A stretch of 64,000 nt of DNA from CAVPMN01 sp963706425 (GCA_963706425.1 CAVPMN010000020.1:1984001-2048000); one strand, 5' to 3'; counted from the first letter of the stretch, positions 50,396 through 60,870 are shown. Notes: generated from the letters alone by a model not told the origin. Program-made: numbers and translations.

Positions 50396-51106
50396 TCAGG
50401 GAACTTCCCAGCACTGCTCGAGGCTCTCGTTGCACAGCAGGCCCGAGAACGTGAGGTTCTCGCCGGTGATCTCGGCTTCGGCGCGGCCGGCCGCGTAGGC
50501 GTCTTCGAGCGGTGTCCTCGAACTCGCCGAGCGTCTCGTCCATGTCGAAGAGGCAGTCGTCGATCGGCAACAGCACCTCGGGATCGTCGGGGTCGACCAC
50601 GTAGCCCGTGTCGCTCACCGACCAGATCTCGTTGCACACCTCGGTGAAGCCACGCGCGTAGGCCGCGGCCAGATCGGCGGGTGGCACGGTGATCGGCTCA
50701 CCGGGGTCGACCCCACCGGGATCGCCGTTGGTGCCGTTGCCGTTGGTGCCGTTGCCGTTGATCGGGTTGCCCGCTGCGTCGGTGGCGTTCGGGTCGGTGC
50801 TGTCGGGATCGTCACCGTCGATGGTGGCGTCGGGGTCGGCGGTGCCGTCGGGGGCGAGCGCGTCGGCCGACAGCGTGGTGGCGGTGTCGGCACCGTCGGC
50901 TGCGTCGTCGTCGTCACCGCCGGAGAGCAGCAGGGCGGCCGCGAGGAGAGCCAGCACGACCACGATGCCCGCCGCGATGGCCAGGTTGCGGTTGCGCGTG
51001 CCGTTGTCGACTGCAGCGGAGTCGGTGGCGGTGTCGGCGGCGGGCTCGACCCGATGCGGACGCCGGCCCTTCGGAAGGCGGTTGAGGCGGGGCTGTCGGG
51101 GGGCAT
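50396..51106 (-). CDS. Membrane-anchored extracytoplasmic protein (two frameshifts)
   Basis: About 236 residues, family unknown. A basic cytoplasmic start (QPRLNRLPKGRRPHRVEP), one membrane segment (NLAIAAGIVVVLALLAAALLL), a long Asp/Thr/Asn/Gly-rich outside linker (GNGTNGNGTNGDPGG), and a small C-terminal domain with four cysteines (EVCNEIW, DDCLFDMDETL, LLCNESLEQCWEVP). The ATG at 51106 is in another frame (a C homopolymer one base short near 51100), and the last 40 residues are in a third frame (doubled base near 50513). With both repaired the product is continuous. Confidence 0.65.
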
Positions 51107-51383
51107 GGCGTGCTCCTGCGGAGACGCGGCAGAGGCGGTCGAGCGTAGGGGGTCGACCCCGCCGGCTGCCGGTCGCCCCGTCAAACCAGGTCAGGGACGC
51201 GATGTCAAACGATCTTCCAGAATTCATCGCCCGTGAGATTTCTGACACGGGGTGCGGTTGACAGAAGTCACATCTTCGGCAAAAGTGCCACCCGGTGACC
51301 CAAGCACTCCTGGGCACGGGGGGCTTCTTGAGCCAACGGGGGGTCACGTGCACATCAGCGAGGCAACAAAGGAGCAATACCCT

Positions 51384-52374
51384 ATGAAGCTTTCTATCCG
51401 TAGCAGGCGTGTAAAGGCGCTTGCGGTTACCGGTGCGCTCGTGGCGGCGGCTCTGCCGTTCGCTGCCGCGTCACCTGCCGGTGCAGCGCCGGCTCTCGGA
51501 GCCCACCTGCGCCGGTTCGTTCGTGGGCCTCGGCACCGACCGAATCCCCCGACGACAACCTGCCGGGCGGCATCATCCCGCTCGACCGACGTCGGCTACA
51601 CCTCGGCGGCCGTGGTCACCAGCGGTCAGAACAAGATCATCAACGACGTCAACAACTCGGCTGACAAGAACGACGTCAGCAAGGGCGTCCGTTTCTCGGC
51701 CAACCTGAAGACCGAACGCCACGCCGGGCTTCAACCAGATCCATCAACGGCGCCCCGACGCTTCAGGTACCCGGACTCCAACGGCTACATCAAGATCTCG
51801 TGGAAGAACGGCAAGACCATCGTTCCCACGCATCAGGCGTCCTGCGCAGCCCGGCGGGTGTGCGAGTACAAGCTGCCGACGCATGGAGATCGGCGAGCAG
51901 ACCAAGCTGATCCCCGCTCCGAACAACAAGCTCATCATCGCCAAGGGCACCCTGAACTACGTGCCCGGCTCGGGCGTCTCGAATCGGCATCGTGCCGCCG
52001 GCGGCGATCATCCAGACGCTCGGCCACCGTCCCGACCGGTCTCGGTGCAGTCTCCGACCGCTGACGTGATCGCGGCTTCGATGGTCGCTCTCCTACAAGA
52101 GCACCTACTTCCCGACCCGTCAGGCGCTCACCGCCATCTGGCCCGTACGCTGCGTTGCCGACCTGACCAGCCGGCAGCTAACGCCGGTCGTTCGTCGCCA
52201 CGGCCAACGGTGCGCTCTCGGTCTGGCGCCCGAACCCGCTGTACGTGCCGGTCGATCCGACCACGGATCCGGACGACGTCCTGCACCACGATGGGGCTCA
52301 TCTACGTGGCCTGCCTCTACGCCCCGCCGCTGCTGCCGCCGACGGTTGCTGGTCTCTGCGCGCTCATCCCCTGA
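51384..52374 (+). CDS. Secreted protein of unknown function (many frameshifts)
   Basis: About 325 residues. Clean signal peptide: MKLSIRSRRVKALAVTGALV then AAALPFAAASPAGAAPA. ATG at 51384 follows AAAGGAG, and TTGACA lies at 51258. The mature part can be pieced together from three frames: PTCAGSFVGLGT, DNLPGGIIPLD, VGYTSAAVVTSGQNKIINDV, DVSKGVRFSANLKT, LQVPDSNGYIKISWKNGKTI, EIGEQTKLIPAPNNKLIIAK, TYFPTRQALTAIWPVRCVAD, VATANGALSVWRPNPLYVPV and IYVACLYAPPLLPPTVAGLC. At least ten shifts, mostly doubled bases, so sequence error is likely. The strong ribosome site and terminator suggest high expression, as for a surface or matrix protein. Confidence 0.6.
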
Positions 52375-52436
52375 GTCGATCACGCATAGAGAGTGCACAG
52401 CGCTCCGTCGCCTCGGTGACGAGAGGGGCAAGAACT

Positions 52437-52468
52437 GGAGGGGGCGGCCCGCAAGGGTCGCCCCCTCC
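52437..52468 (+). terminator. Strong intrinsic-type hairpin
   Basis: GGAGGGGGCGGCCC and GGGTCGCCCCCTCC with loop GCAA, one mismatch. 63 bases after the secreted-protein stop; a short mixed T/C tail follows. Confidence 0.8.
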
Positions 52469-52534
52469 GCTGTTCCGACCGTTCCCGGGCGGTGCGCGAT
52501 CCGACCGCTGACCACCGCTAACGTGCCCATCACC

Positions 52535-53291
52535 ATGGACGGCGAGATGAACGACCAACCCGACCCGAGCGCCCGCACCTCGAGCCCGCACCGCCGCGCA
52601 GCCGCCCGTGCCGTCGCCCGGCCCCGGACGACAGCGAGCCACGAGCCCCGACGAGCGACCGTCCCGCCGGCGGGCTTCGTGGCCGGCCTGGTGCTGGCCC
52701 TGGCCGGCGTGGTGATGGTGCTGGCCGGCCTTCCAACCGTTCGCCGAGACCACCGGCGAGGGCGTCGAGGAGACCGGCTTCGTCGACCGGTTCGAGGATC
52801 CCTCGACCAGATCGGCGACATCGACCTGGGAGAGTTCTGGCTCGGCGGTCGTCCCGGTCGGCTGGGTGCTGCTCGGGCCTGGCCGCCGTGATCTTCTTGG
52901 CGCCGGGCTCGGCGTGGCTCTTCGTCGACAGCCGGCGAGCTGGCCGTGCGTCGGCGCCGTGGTCGGCGCGTGGTGGCCGCCGTCGCGGGAGCGTCGTTCC
53001 TGGTCGCCGAGCTGGCCCACGTCGGCGACCAGCAGGTCAAGATCGCCGACGCCTTCAACGCAGCGCCTGGCCGAGACCGACTTCGGCGTGCTGCTCGACG
53101 TCGACCTCGACCACCACCCCCGGCCGGGGGCTGCTGGCCGCCCTGGTGGGCCTGGCCGTGGCCCTCGGCGCCTCGATCTGGGTGCTGGTGCTGGCGCCGC
53201 AAGCGGCCGCCGCCGTCCGCGCTCCGCCCGCCGACGCCGCCGACAGCGTCGGCCACCGGCCAGGCCGCCTGCACCCTCCGTGCTCGCGTAG
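52535..53291 (+). CDS. Multi-span membrane protein (many frameshifts)
   Basis: Family not recognised. Coding pieces in alternating frames: a disordered N-terminus (MNDQPDPSARTSSPHRRAAA), a membrane segment (FVAGLVLALAGVVMVLAG), an outside loop (TGEGVEETGFVDRFEDP, QIGDIDLGEFWLG), a second segment (AAVIFLAPGSAWLFV), a basic turn (LAVRRRRGRRVVAAV), a loop with ELAHVGDQQVKIADAFN and TDFGVLLDVDLDHHPRPG, and a third segment (AALVGLAVALGASIWVLVLA). One frame stops at 53291. Coding-like sequence (ALAQARDLVLEQRGL) continues to a TGA at 53555-53557, so the true 3' end may be there. Confidence 0.45.
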
Positions 53292-53572
53292 CGCCACGTC
53301 GCGCCGCCTCTGCGCCAACCGGCGTGCCGGCCCGCCGGATGCGTGGCACTCGACGTGCGCCGAGTCGCCGTCGCTGCCGGGCCTGCGCGGTGCAACCTGC
53401 GTGACTCAGGCCCGGGTCCGGTCCCGCAGCAGCGCCGGCTATGCGGCGTGGCGCGCCGGCTCGGTCCGACCTCGCGCTTGCTCAGGCCCGCGACCTGGTG
53501 CTCGAGCAGCGCGGTCTGAGGTGCGCGGTCGCTGCCGGCGGTGGCCGCGGCCGGTGAGCTGGCGGCCGGCGG

Positions 53573-56528
53573 TCAGCCGACGGTGATCGAGGCCGAGGTG
53601 GGCAGGTAGGTCATCGCCGTCGAGCGGTGAGCCCGAGAGCCCGGTGGTGACCAGCGACGAGAAGGTGCCGGTGCGCCCGCCGGTGGCGGCCAGCACCTGG
53701 TAGGTCTTCGGCAGGCCGGTGGGGTTGGCGGTGAAGCGCACCCGCTGGGTGCCGGTGAGGGCGGCCGTGCCGTTCACCTGCACCCGTCCGATCACCGGGC
53801 CGGTGGGGTTGACCGCCACGTCGAGCACCGCCCCGGCCGAGGTGGTGAGGTTGCCGGTGATGGTGAAGGTGCCCACCGTGGCGCCCACGCCCGTCTGCAG
53901 GGTCGACGACAGGTCCAGGCTGCCCGTGAGCTGGCCGATGCCGGCCAGGGTGCCCCCGCTCACCGTGGCCGGCCCGCTGAGGGGCTGCAGGCGGCTGCCG
54001 GCGGTCTGCAGCGTGGTGGTGCCGCCGGTCTGCGTGTAGCTACCCACCCGCAGCGAGGCGGTGGCCGCGGCGTTGACGGTGACCGTGCCGGCGTTGGTGA
54101 CCGGGATGCCGATCTCGGTGTTGCCGCCCGTGGGCGTGGCCGCCAGGGTGGCGCCGGCTGCGTTGGCGAACGTGGAGGTGGTGGTGCCGCACCCGCTGAT
54201 GGTGCCGGTGCCGGTGAGGTTCACCGTCTTGTTGTTCTGCACGGTGATGCCACCGGCGCAGGCGTCGATGGTGCCGCTCAGGTTGATGGTGCCCTGGTTG
54301 ACGAGCGTGCTGTTGGCACCGAGCGAGGCGGTGCCGTTGATGGTGACGGTGCTGCCGGCGGCGATGGTGGTGGTGGCGTCGGGGCCGGCCAGCTGCCCGC
54401 CGGTCCACTCGAACGTGCCCGAGATGGTGGGGCCGCCGACGAAGCTGCCGCCGGTGAGGCGGTTCGAGCCCGTGATCGACGAGTACTCGGGGTAGAACTT
54501 GCGCGGTGCCGCCGGCGAAGGTGAGCGTGCCCTGTCCGGTGTATGCCCCCGTGTCGCCGTAGTAGGCCAGCCCCGAGGGGGAGCTGCCCTGACCGCAGCT
54601 CGAGCGCCGAGCCCGCTCACCACCTGAACGGTGTCGTAGTTGTCGAACGGCACGTCGATGACGATGGTGCCGCCGATGGTGGGCCGGGCCACCACGTCGC
54701 CGCTGTTGTAGATGGCGGGCTTGTCGGTGGGCGAGCAGCGCTCGATGCGGGCCGATGCGTTGGCCAGGCGCAGCGTGGTGGTGTCGATGTAGACCGTGGC
54801 GTTGCCGCACATGCGCATCGTCGTGGCGAGCGTGAACAGCGTTGGCTTCGCGAACTCCTCGTAGCCCACCGTCTCGATGTAGCCGTTGGGTCCGAGCGTG
54901 ACCGTGCGCGGCGTCGGCGACCAGGCTGCCGCCCCAGTCGTTGTCGAGCAGCACGTAGCCGTCGATCACGCCGCTCATCCAGCGGATCGGCCCGGTGGCG
55001 GTGACGTCGCCGGTGATGGTGGCGCCGTTGAAGGCGATGGTGCCGCCGATCAGGCCCACCTCGGCGCTCGAGTCGAACTCGCGCACGCCGCCGGTGAAGG
55101 CGATGGCCTCGACGCCGTTCGGGTAGTAGTAGCCGTAGTCGGCTTCGCCGTCGCTGGTGCCCGCCGCGATGTCGAGCCGGCCCGGTGCTGTTGGTGTACA
55201 CGTCGCCGTAGTTGTTGAACGGCGTGGAGATGAGGGCGCGGGCGCCCGCCGTGGAGTTGACGGCGATCTGGTAGTAGTTGAACAAGCGTCGGCTGGTCGC
55301 CCGCGTTGCAGGGCACCACCTTGGCGTTGGCCCCCGACATGGTCATCGGGCCGCTGTTCTCGAACAGGGCGTCGCCGCACAGCGACAGCGTGGTGGTGAG
55401 CGTGAGCGCGCCCTGGTTGTCGACGTAGGCGCCGGCCCCGACCGACACCGGTGAGCCGTTGACCGTGATGGGCACGCCGTTGCCGACCGTGGTCGATCGC
55501 GCCGGGGCCGGCGAGCTGGCCGCTCGTCCAACGCAGGGGGAAGTTCACCCGGGCGTCGCCGGTGAAGCTGGCGCCGGCCAGGCGGATGGTGCCGTTGGGG
55601 CCGCCGATCTGGGCGGTGTACTCGAACTGGCGGGTGCCGCCGCTGAACACGATGTTCTCGCCGGTGGGCAGGTACTTGCCCTGGTCGCTCTCGCCCGGGC
55701 TGGTGCCCTGCGGCCAGCGTGACCAGGGCGCCGGGCGCGTTGAAGCGTGCCGTCGTTGTCGAAGGCCACGTTGACGGTGAACGAGCCGGTGCCGGTGCGG
55801 TGAGCGAGGCGCGAGGCCGTTGGCCACGCGGGCCTGGTCGCCGGCCTGGCAGGGGTTGACGCCGGCCGACGCGTTGCTGATCGTCATCATCGATTCGTTG
55901 GTGAGCGCCGCGCCGTCGCACAGCGTGACGTTGCCGGCGGTCCACGAGGTGAGGCCGTAGTTGTCGAGCGAGCCACCGGCGATGCGGAGATCGCCGGTGA
56001 TGGTGGCCGAGGCGCCGAGCAGCACCCAGCGGCTGCCCGCGCCCTCGAAGGTGCCCTTCAGCTCCGACGCGCCGGTGAGCACCAGGTTGCCGTTGCCGGC
56101 GAGGGTGCCTTCGAGGATGAGGTTCGAGATGCCGGCGGTGGCGTTCTGGGCCAGCTCGAGCCGGCCGGTGGGCTCGACGCGCACCGTGCCGTCGAGCAGC
56201 ACGTTGCCCGCCACGCTGGTGCCGGACACCCGGATGGAGCTACCGGGGGAGGCGCACGCCACGTCGTGGCGGTGGGTGCGCCTTGCGGGCTCCAGGCCGG
56301 TGGCCGCCGTCCACGCCGTGTTGGCCGCGCCCACCCAGACCTTCGTGCAGGCCGGAGTTGGGCGGCGGCGGGCGGCGGATCGAGCTCGTGCACCGGCTCG
56401 CAGGCCGCCAGCACGATCAGCGCCGAACGAGCGCGGCCGAGCACGAAGAGCAGGCGGCTGCGCAGGCGCGTGCGGTTCGGAGGCGGGTTCCAACTCGAGA
56501 TCGTTCCATAGGAGCCGCCATCATGCAT
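53573..56528 (-). CDS. Large secreted modular beta-helix protein (many frameshifts)
   Basis: About 985 residues if frames are joined. N-terminus near ATG 56528 with a hydrophobic signal-like stretch (RLLFVLGRARSALIVLAA), then CTKVWVGAANTAWTAAT, a start common to bacterial autotransporter-repeat and pectin-lyase-like surface proteins. The body is Gly/Thr/Asn-rich beta-strand sequence (TVTINGTASLGANSTLVNQG, GTINLSGTIDACAGG) in about three modules, each with a cysteine pair 24-25 residues apart and an AGDQ/FNNYG-type sequence. The end reads TYLPTSASITVG then stop at 53573. No sorting signal or membrane anchor is seen. At least eight frame changes. Likely surface adhesin or matrix protein by fold only. 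Confidence 0.65.
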
Positions 56529-56665
56529 CCCCCCGTAGTCGCCCGGGACGCGGCCTCGGTTTCGAGAGTATGGCCGAGATCGGCCGCTCAGGCGAGTCGG
56601 TCCGGCACCGCCAGTGGTCGTGAGGGAGCAGCCGGCGGCGGGCCCTCACCCGACGGGCAGGCGGG

Positions 56666-58196
56666 TCAGAGCACCCGCACGTTGCGGCAGCCGAACAGCG
56701 GGTTGGTGCCCGGCGTGCCGGGGGCGTTGATGCCGTAGACGCACACCTGATGGGTGCCCCGGGAGGCGTTGAGGTCGGCCTGGTAGCCCCGGTTGGAGCC
56801 CCACGACGGATAGACGTTGCCCACGTCGGCCCGGGTGCGACCGGTGGTGGCCACCCCACCCCAACGCCCGTCGACGTAGACGTGCACGTCGATGGCGGCG
56901 GCCGAGTCGAGATCGAAGCCCCAACCCGACACGCGCAGCTTGCCGGCGGCGGGGCTGCTCACCGAGTCGACCGATCCGATCGGTGAGCTGGGCACGGTGA
57001 CGGTGGTGCAGGCGATGGTCTGGGTGGTGCCCGGCGTGCCGCTGGCGTTGGCCGCCCGCACGCACACCTGGCGGTTGCCGCCGAGCACGCCCGTGGCGTT
57101 GATGCGGTAGCCGTGGTTGTTGCCCTTGGGGTAGTAGGCCGCACCGACGTCGGGCCGTGACGTGCTGGCGATGCCGCTGCCCCGCACCACACCGTCGACG
57201 AGCACGTCGACGTTGAGGCTGGCCGAGCTGTCGGGGTCGATCGTCCAACCCTGCACCAGCAGCGTGCCCGGACCGCTCTGCACCACGCTGTCGAGCGAGC
57301 CGAACGGCGAGCCGAGGCGCTCGATCTTCATGTTGCGGCAGGCGAACGGCGGGTTCGCGCCGGGTGTGCCGGGGGCGTTGATGCCGTAGACGCACACGTA
57401 GTGCGTGCCGACGCCCAGCCCCTGGAGCGTGAGCGACCAGCCGCGGCCGGGGCCCCACACGGGGAAGGCGGCGCCCACGTCGCCCCGGTAGCCGGCGGCG
57501 CGCGACGCGCCGGCCCAGCGGCCGTTGACGTAGACGTGCACGTCGATGTTGGCGGTGGTGTCGGGGTCGAAGCCCCAGCCGGCGACCTGCGCCTTGCCCT
57601 CGCCGGTCTGCGCGGCCTGGTCGAACGAGCCGATCGGGGCCGAACCGAGACCGTCGGACGGGGCTCGGGCGAAGCGCACCGTCACCCAGATCTTGTCGCC
57701 CACGCGCACCACGCCGATGCCGACGCGGTTGTAGTCGCCGAGCATGTTGCCGAGGTGCCCAGGGCTGTTGGCGAAGGCGTTGTGCAGGCCCTGCACGTCG
57801 AAGCCGACGCCCACGTTCTCGCCGGCGCGGGTCCAGCCGGGCACGATCGCGCTCACCACGCCGGCCAGGTTGGGGTCGTGGCGCAGGCCGTTGACATAGG
57901 CCATGTAGCCCGACCAGTCGCGAGCCGAGTTGGCCAGGCCGTCGTCCCAGTTGAGCTGCCCGAGACCGCGCGAGCCGCGGAGCTGGTTGAGCAGCGAGTG
58001 GAACTGGAGCTCTTCGTTGGAGCGTCGGCGCGGCCGCCGCCGGGGTGGCGAGCAGGCCGAGCATCGCCGCCAGCACGGCGGCCAGCGAGGCGATGGCGAT
58101 GGCGACCCTGGCCCGGCGGGGCCGGGGCACCCGGGGCGCGGCCCGGTGTGGGGTGTTCGACCGTAGGTCGACCGGGTGGAACGTGGAATCGGGCAT
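56666..58196 (-). CDS. Secreted CAP-domain (SCP/PR-1) protein with three C-terminal repeats (one frameshift)
   Basis: About 509 residues. Basic N-terminus and signal peptide (VAIAIASLAAVLAAMLGLLA, cleaved near ATPAAAAP). CAP domain: NEELQFHSLLNQLRGSRGLG, WSGYMAYVNGLRHDP (family His), AGENVGVGFDVQGLHNAF (Glu) and SPGHLGNMLGDYNRVGIGVV. Then three repeats of about 105 residues, each with DPD/DLD, VHVYVDGRW, DVG, HGY or RGY, and a Cys pair (HQVCVYGINAPGTPG then GCRNV). The frame changes near 58021 at a doubled base. ATG at 58196. A FliA/WhiG-type promoter lies just upstream. Confidence 0.85.
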
Positions 58197-58241
58197 CAGC
58201 GAGACATCCCAGGCACGAGGGGACGGACTTGGACTCTTTGC

Positions 58242-58269
58242 GTATCGGCTTTTCCGGGCGGTCACTTGA
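58242..58269 (-). promoter_or_regulatory. FliA/WhiG-like promoter before the CAP gene
   Basis: On the minus strand TCAAGTGA (58269-58262), 12 bases, GCCGATAC (58249-58242); the -10 part matches 7 of 8 to GCCGATAA. About 45 bases upstream of the ATG; overlaps the stop of the antiporter gene. Confidence 0.5.
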
Positions 58270-59461
58270 ACTCTCCCTCGGGGACGGCTTGCGGAGGTGA
58301 GCTCCGGGAGCGGAGGGCGAACGCCACGGTGGGCAGGATCAGCACCGACAACATCGCCGCGCCCACCAGGGCGGCGGCGTTCGCCGTGGTCATGCGGTCG
58401 GACTCGACCCCGAGGTTGGTGATGACCACCACCAGCGGGAGGGCGGTGGCGGAGAACAGGGCGAGGGGGGCGAGATCGGAGCGAGCGACATCGCGACGAT
58501 AGAGCAGCAGGGCGGGCACCCCGCGCACGACCAGGAACAGGCCGAGGAACACCGGCAGGCGCAGCAGGGTGGCCGGGTCGCTGGTGAGGGCCTCGAGGTC
58601 GAACTCCATGCCGCTCACGATGAAGAAGATGGGGATGAGGAACCCGAAGCCGATGGCTTCGAGCTTCACCCGGACGACCTCGCTGTCGGAGCCGGAGCTG
58701 AACAGGCGCACGACCACGCCGGCGGCGAAGGCCCCGAGCAGCACGTCGAGGCTGAGCTCCGACGCCACCCAGACCAGCACGATGATGAACAGCACCGAGA
58801 CCCGGATGGGCAGCTGGGCGCTCGAATGGAGGTTCTTGGTCAGCAGGGCGACGACCCGGGGCGGCTGGGGCCGCATGGCCAACAGCGCCGCGCCGACGGC
58901 CAGGCCCACGAACACGATGAGGAGGACGGTGGTGTGCGCGGGGCTGTCGCTCGAGAGCAGGAGGGCGATGGCGACGATGGGCCCGAACTCGCCCAGGGTG
59001 CCGATGCCCAGGATGAACGTGCCGAACGGTGTCTCGAGCACGCCGGCGTCGCGCAGCATGGGCAGCAACGTGCCGAGGGCCGTGGTGGTGAGCACCAGGC
59101 CGATGATCAACGCCGACAAGGCGAAGCCCTCGGCGACCAACACGATCGCGATGACGAACGCCAGGCCGAGGGAGAGCAGCCAACCCACGGTGGCCAACAC
59201 GATGGGCCGGCCCTTGATGCGGTCGAGATCGATCTCGTAGCCGGCGAGGAACATGAGGAACGCCAAGCCGAGGTTGGCGAACGCGTCGACGACCGTGTCG
59301 GGCTCGGCCAAGCTGAGCAGCTGCGGGCCGATGACGATGCCGAGCCCGATCTCGATGACGACACCCGGGATGCGGGCACGTTTCAGCAGGTCGGCGAGCA
59401 CGGGGGCCACGACCGCGACGCAGGCGATGACCGCCAACGACGTGAGGGTCGAGGCTTCCAC
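58262..59461 (-). CDS. Cation:proton antiporter (CPA2 / Kef-type)
   Basis: 399 residues with about twelve membrane segments: LADLLKRARIPGVVIEIGLG, NLGLAFLMFLAGYEIDLDRI (signature of the CPA2 core), TTTALGTLLPMLRDAG, GIGTLGEFGPIVAIALLL, LSLDVLLGAFAAGVVVRLF, IGFGFLIPIFFIVSGMEFDL and ALPLVVVITNLGV. No cytoplasmic RCK/TrkA-N domain, so a stand-alone transporter for Na+ or K+ against H+. GTG at 59461. Eleven bases downstream of the MarR gene, so likely co-transcribed and regulated with it. Confidence 0.9.
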   Translation of the reverse strand: MEASTLTSLAVIACVAVVAPVLADLLKRARIPGVVIEIGLGIVIGPQLLSLAEPDTVVDAFANLGLAFLMFLAGYEIDLDRIKGRPIVLATVGWLLSLGLAFVIAIVLVAEGFALSALIIGLVLTTTALGTLLPMLRDAGVLETPFGTFILGIGTLGEFGPIVAIALLLSSDSPAHTTVLLIVFVGLAVGAALLAMRPQPPRVVALLTKNLHSSAQLPIRVSVLFIIVLVWVASELSLDVLLGAFAAGVVVRLFSSGSDSEVVRVKLEAIGFGFLIPIFFIVSGMEFDLEALTSDPATLLRLPVFLGLFLVVRGVPALLLYRRDVARSDLAPLALFSATALPLVVVITNLGVESDRMTTANAAALVGAAMLSVLILPTVAFALRSRSSPPQAVPEGEFK

Positions 59462-59471
59462 CTCGCCGATG

Positions 59472-60024
59472 CTAGGGAGCCGGTTCGGTCCGGTCGGGGA
59501 CCGGGGTGACCTGATCGGCCGTCGGGCGGAGGTGGTCGCGCAGCTTGCGGAGCGTGGCGGTGAACGCGGCCAGCTCGGCGGGCTCGAGGCGCCCGGTGAG
59601 GTGGGCCTCGATGTCGGCCAGGTGGCCGGGCAGCGCGGCGTCGACCCGGGCGAGCCCGGCGGGGGTGAGCACGGCGAGCATCCCGCGCCGGTCGGTGGGG
59701 CACAGCGCCCGCTCCACCAGCCCGGCGGCCTCGAGGCGGTCGACGGCCCGGGTGAGCCCACTCGGCGACATGGCCACCTGGGCGGCCAGGTCGCTCATGC
59801 GCAGGCGCTGGTGAGGTGATCGGGCCAACCGGATGAGGATCTCGAAGAGTTGGGTGCTCACGCCCGACTGGGCCTCGATGTGCGGGGTGAACGCGTCGGC
59901 CAGCCCCTGCTGGGCCTCGAAGAGCAGGCCCACGGTGGTGAGGCGCTCGTCCGCATAGCGGTCGACGAGGCCGTCCCCGGCCGGGGGGTCGGGCGGGATC
60001 GTCGGGATCGTCGATCGGGGCCAC
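59472..60024 (-). CDS. MarR-family transcriptional regulator (frameshifted near its start)
   Basis: About 184 residues. Winged helix: VSTQLFEILIRLARSPHQRL, RMSDLAAQVAMSPSGLTRAVDRLEAAGLVERA, DRRGMLAVLTPAGLARVDAA. The GTG at 60024 starts MAPIDDPDDP, and a doubled C near 59997 shifts the frame; removing it gives PPDPPAGDGLVDRYADERLT, joined to the body. Divergent from yceI across 113 bp that contain a TTGCGTTAACAA element, so it probably controls yceI and its own operon with the antiporter. Ligand unknown. Confidence 0.85.
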
Positions 60025-60077
60025 CTGGTCAGGCTAGCCAGGCTCCTTGCGGGCACAAGGAATAGCTGCGCAGGTAC

Positions 60078-60089
60078 TTGCGTTAACAA
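60078..60089. promoter_or_regulatory. Candidate MarR operator in the marR-yceI gap
   Basis: TTGCGTTAACAA, an imperfect palindrome centred on GTTAAC, flanked by ACTTG on both sides (60076 and 60091). 49 bases before yceI. Confidence 0.35.
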
Positions 60090-60137
60090 CACTTGTCCCG
60101 GCAACGATCCGGGTTCCCATCCACAGAGGAGCCTTCG

Positions 60138-60710
60138 ATGAGCAGCACCACCACCCGCACGGTCTCCGGCGTGCAGATCCCCGACGCCGGCCGCTACGAC
60201 CTCGATGCCAGCCACAGCGAGGTGGGCTTCGTCGCCCGCCATCTCGTGGTGGCCAAGGTTCGCGGCCGGTTCGCCGACGTCACCGGCACCGTCGTCGTGG
60301 CCGACGATCCGACCGACTCGTCGGTCGAGGTCAGCATCGCCACGGCCAGCATCGACACCCGCGACGAGCAGCGCGACGGGCATCTGCGCTCGGCCGACTT
60401 CTTCGACGTCGAGACCTATCCGACCATGACCTATCGCAGCACCGCGGTACGCCACGTCAAGGACGACCGCTGGGCGGTCGACGGCGAGCTGAGCCTGCAC
60501 GGCGTCACTCGGCCGGTCCCACTCGAGGTGACCTTCGAGGGTGGAGCGCAGGATCCCTGGGGCAACACCCGCGCGGTGTTCAGCGCCCGCGGCGAGCTCG
60601 ATCGTGAGCAGTTCGGTCTCACCTGGAACCAGCAGCTCGAGACCGGTGGCGTGCTGGTCAGCAAGAAGATCGTCATCGAGATCGAGGCCGAAGCCGTTCG
60701 TCAGGCCTGA
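60138..60710 (+). CDS. YceI family lipocalin-like protein
   Basis: 190 residues. Beta-barrel family binding polyisoprenoid or similar lipids. Seen: GRYDLDASHSEVGFVARHLV, KVRGRFADVTGTVVVADDP, ASIDTRDEQRDGHLRSADFFD, TYPTMTYRSTAV, LSLHGVTRPVPLEVTFEG and NQQLETGGVLVSKKIVIEIE. No signal peptide, so cytoplasmic, as in many actinobacterial members. ATG at 60138 follows AGAGGAG. Divergent from a MarR gene, a common pairing. Confidence 0.93.
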   Translation: MSSTTTRTVSGVQIPDAGRYDLDASHSEVGFVARHLVVAKVRGRFADVTGTVVVADDPTDSSVEVSIATASIDTRDEQRDGHLRSADFFDVETYPTMTYRSTAVRHVKDDRWAVDGELSLHGVTRPVPLEVTFEGGAQDPWGNTRAVFSARGELDREQFGLTWNQQLETGGVLVSKKIVIEIEAEAVRQA

Positions 60711-60767
60711 TCAGGGCGGCCGGTCGCCAGCCGACGTCGACCCCGCGCCCTGCACGGACCACGGGCC

Positions 60768-60795
60768 GGTTCTGGCGGCCGCCGCGCCCGGGTAC
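60768..60795 (+). promoter_or_regulatory. Sigma-F/B-type promoter upstream of csbD
   Basis: GGTTCT (60768-60773), 16 bases, GGGTAC (60790-60795). Fits GGTTT/GGWWT-N15-17-GGGTAC/T of actinobacterial SigF/SigB. About 75 bases upstream of the CsbD start. Confidence 0.55.
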
Positions 60796-60870
60796 GTGCG
60801 GGGCCAGTGCCGGACGGATCGTCCGCCGGCAGCCAGATCGGGACCTCGGTCCCCGAAGGAGCACGGCACC

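Noticed and set aside
48633..51377. 914-codon minus-strand frame
   Set aside because: Its right part is the real 50.4-51.1 kb gene; the rest is the antisense of the D-aminoacylase gene.
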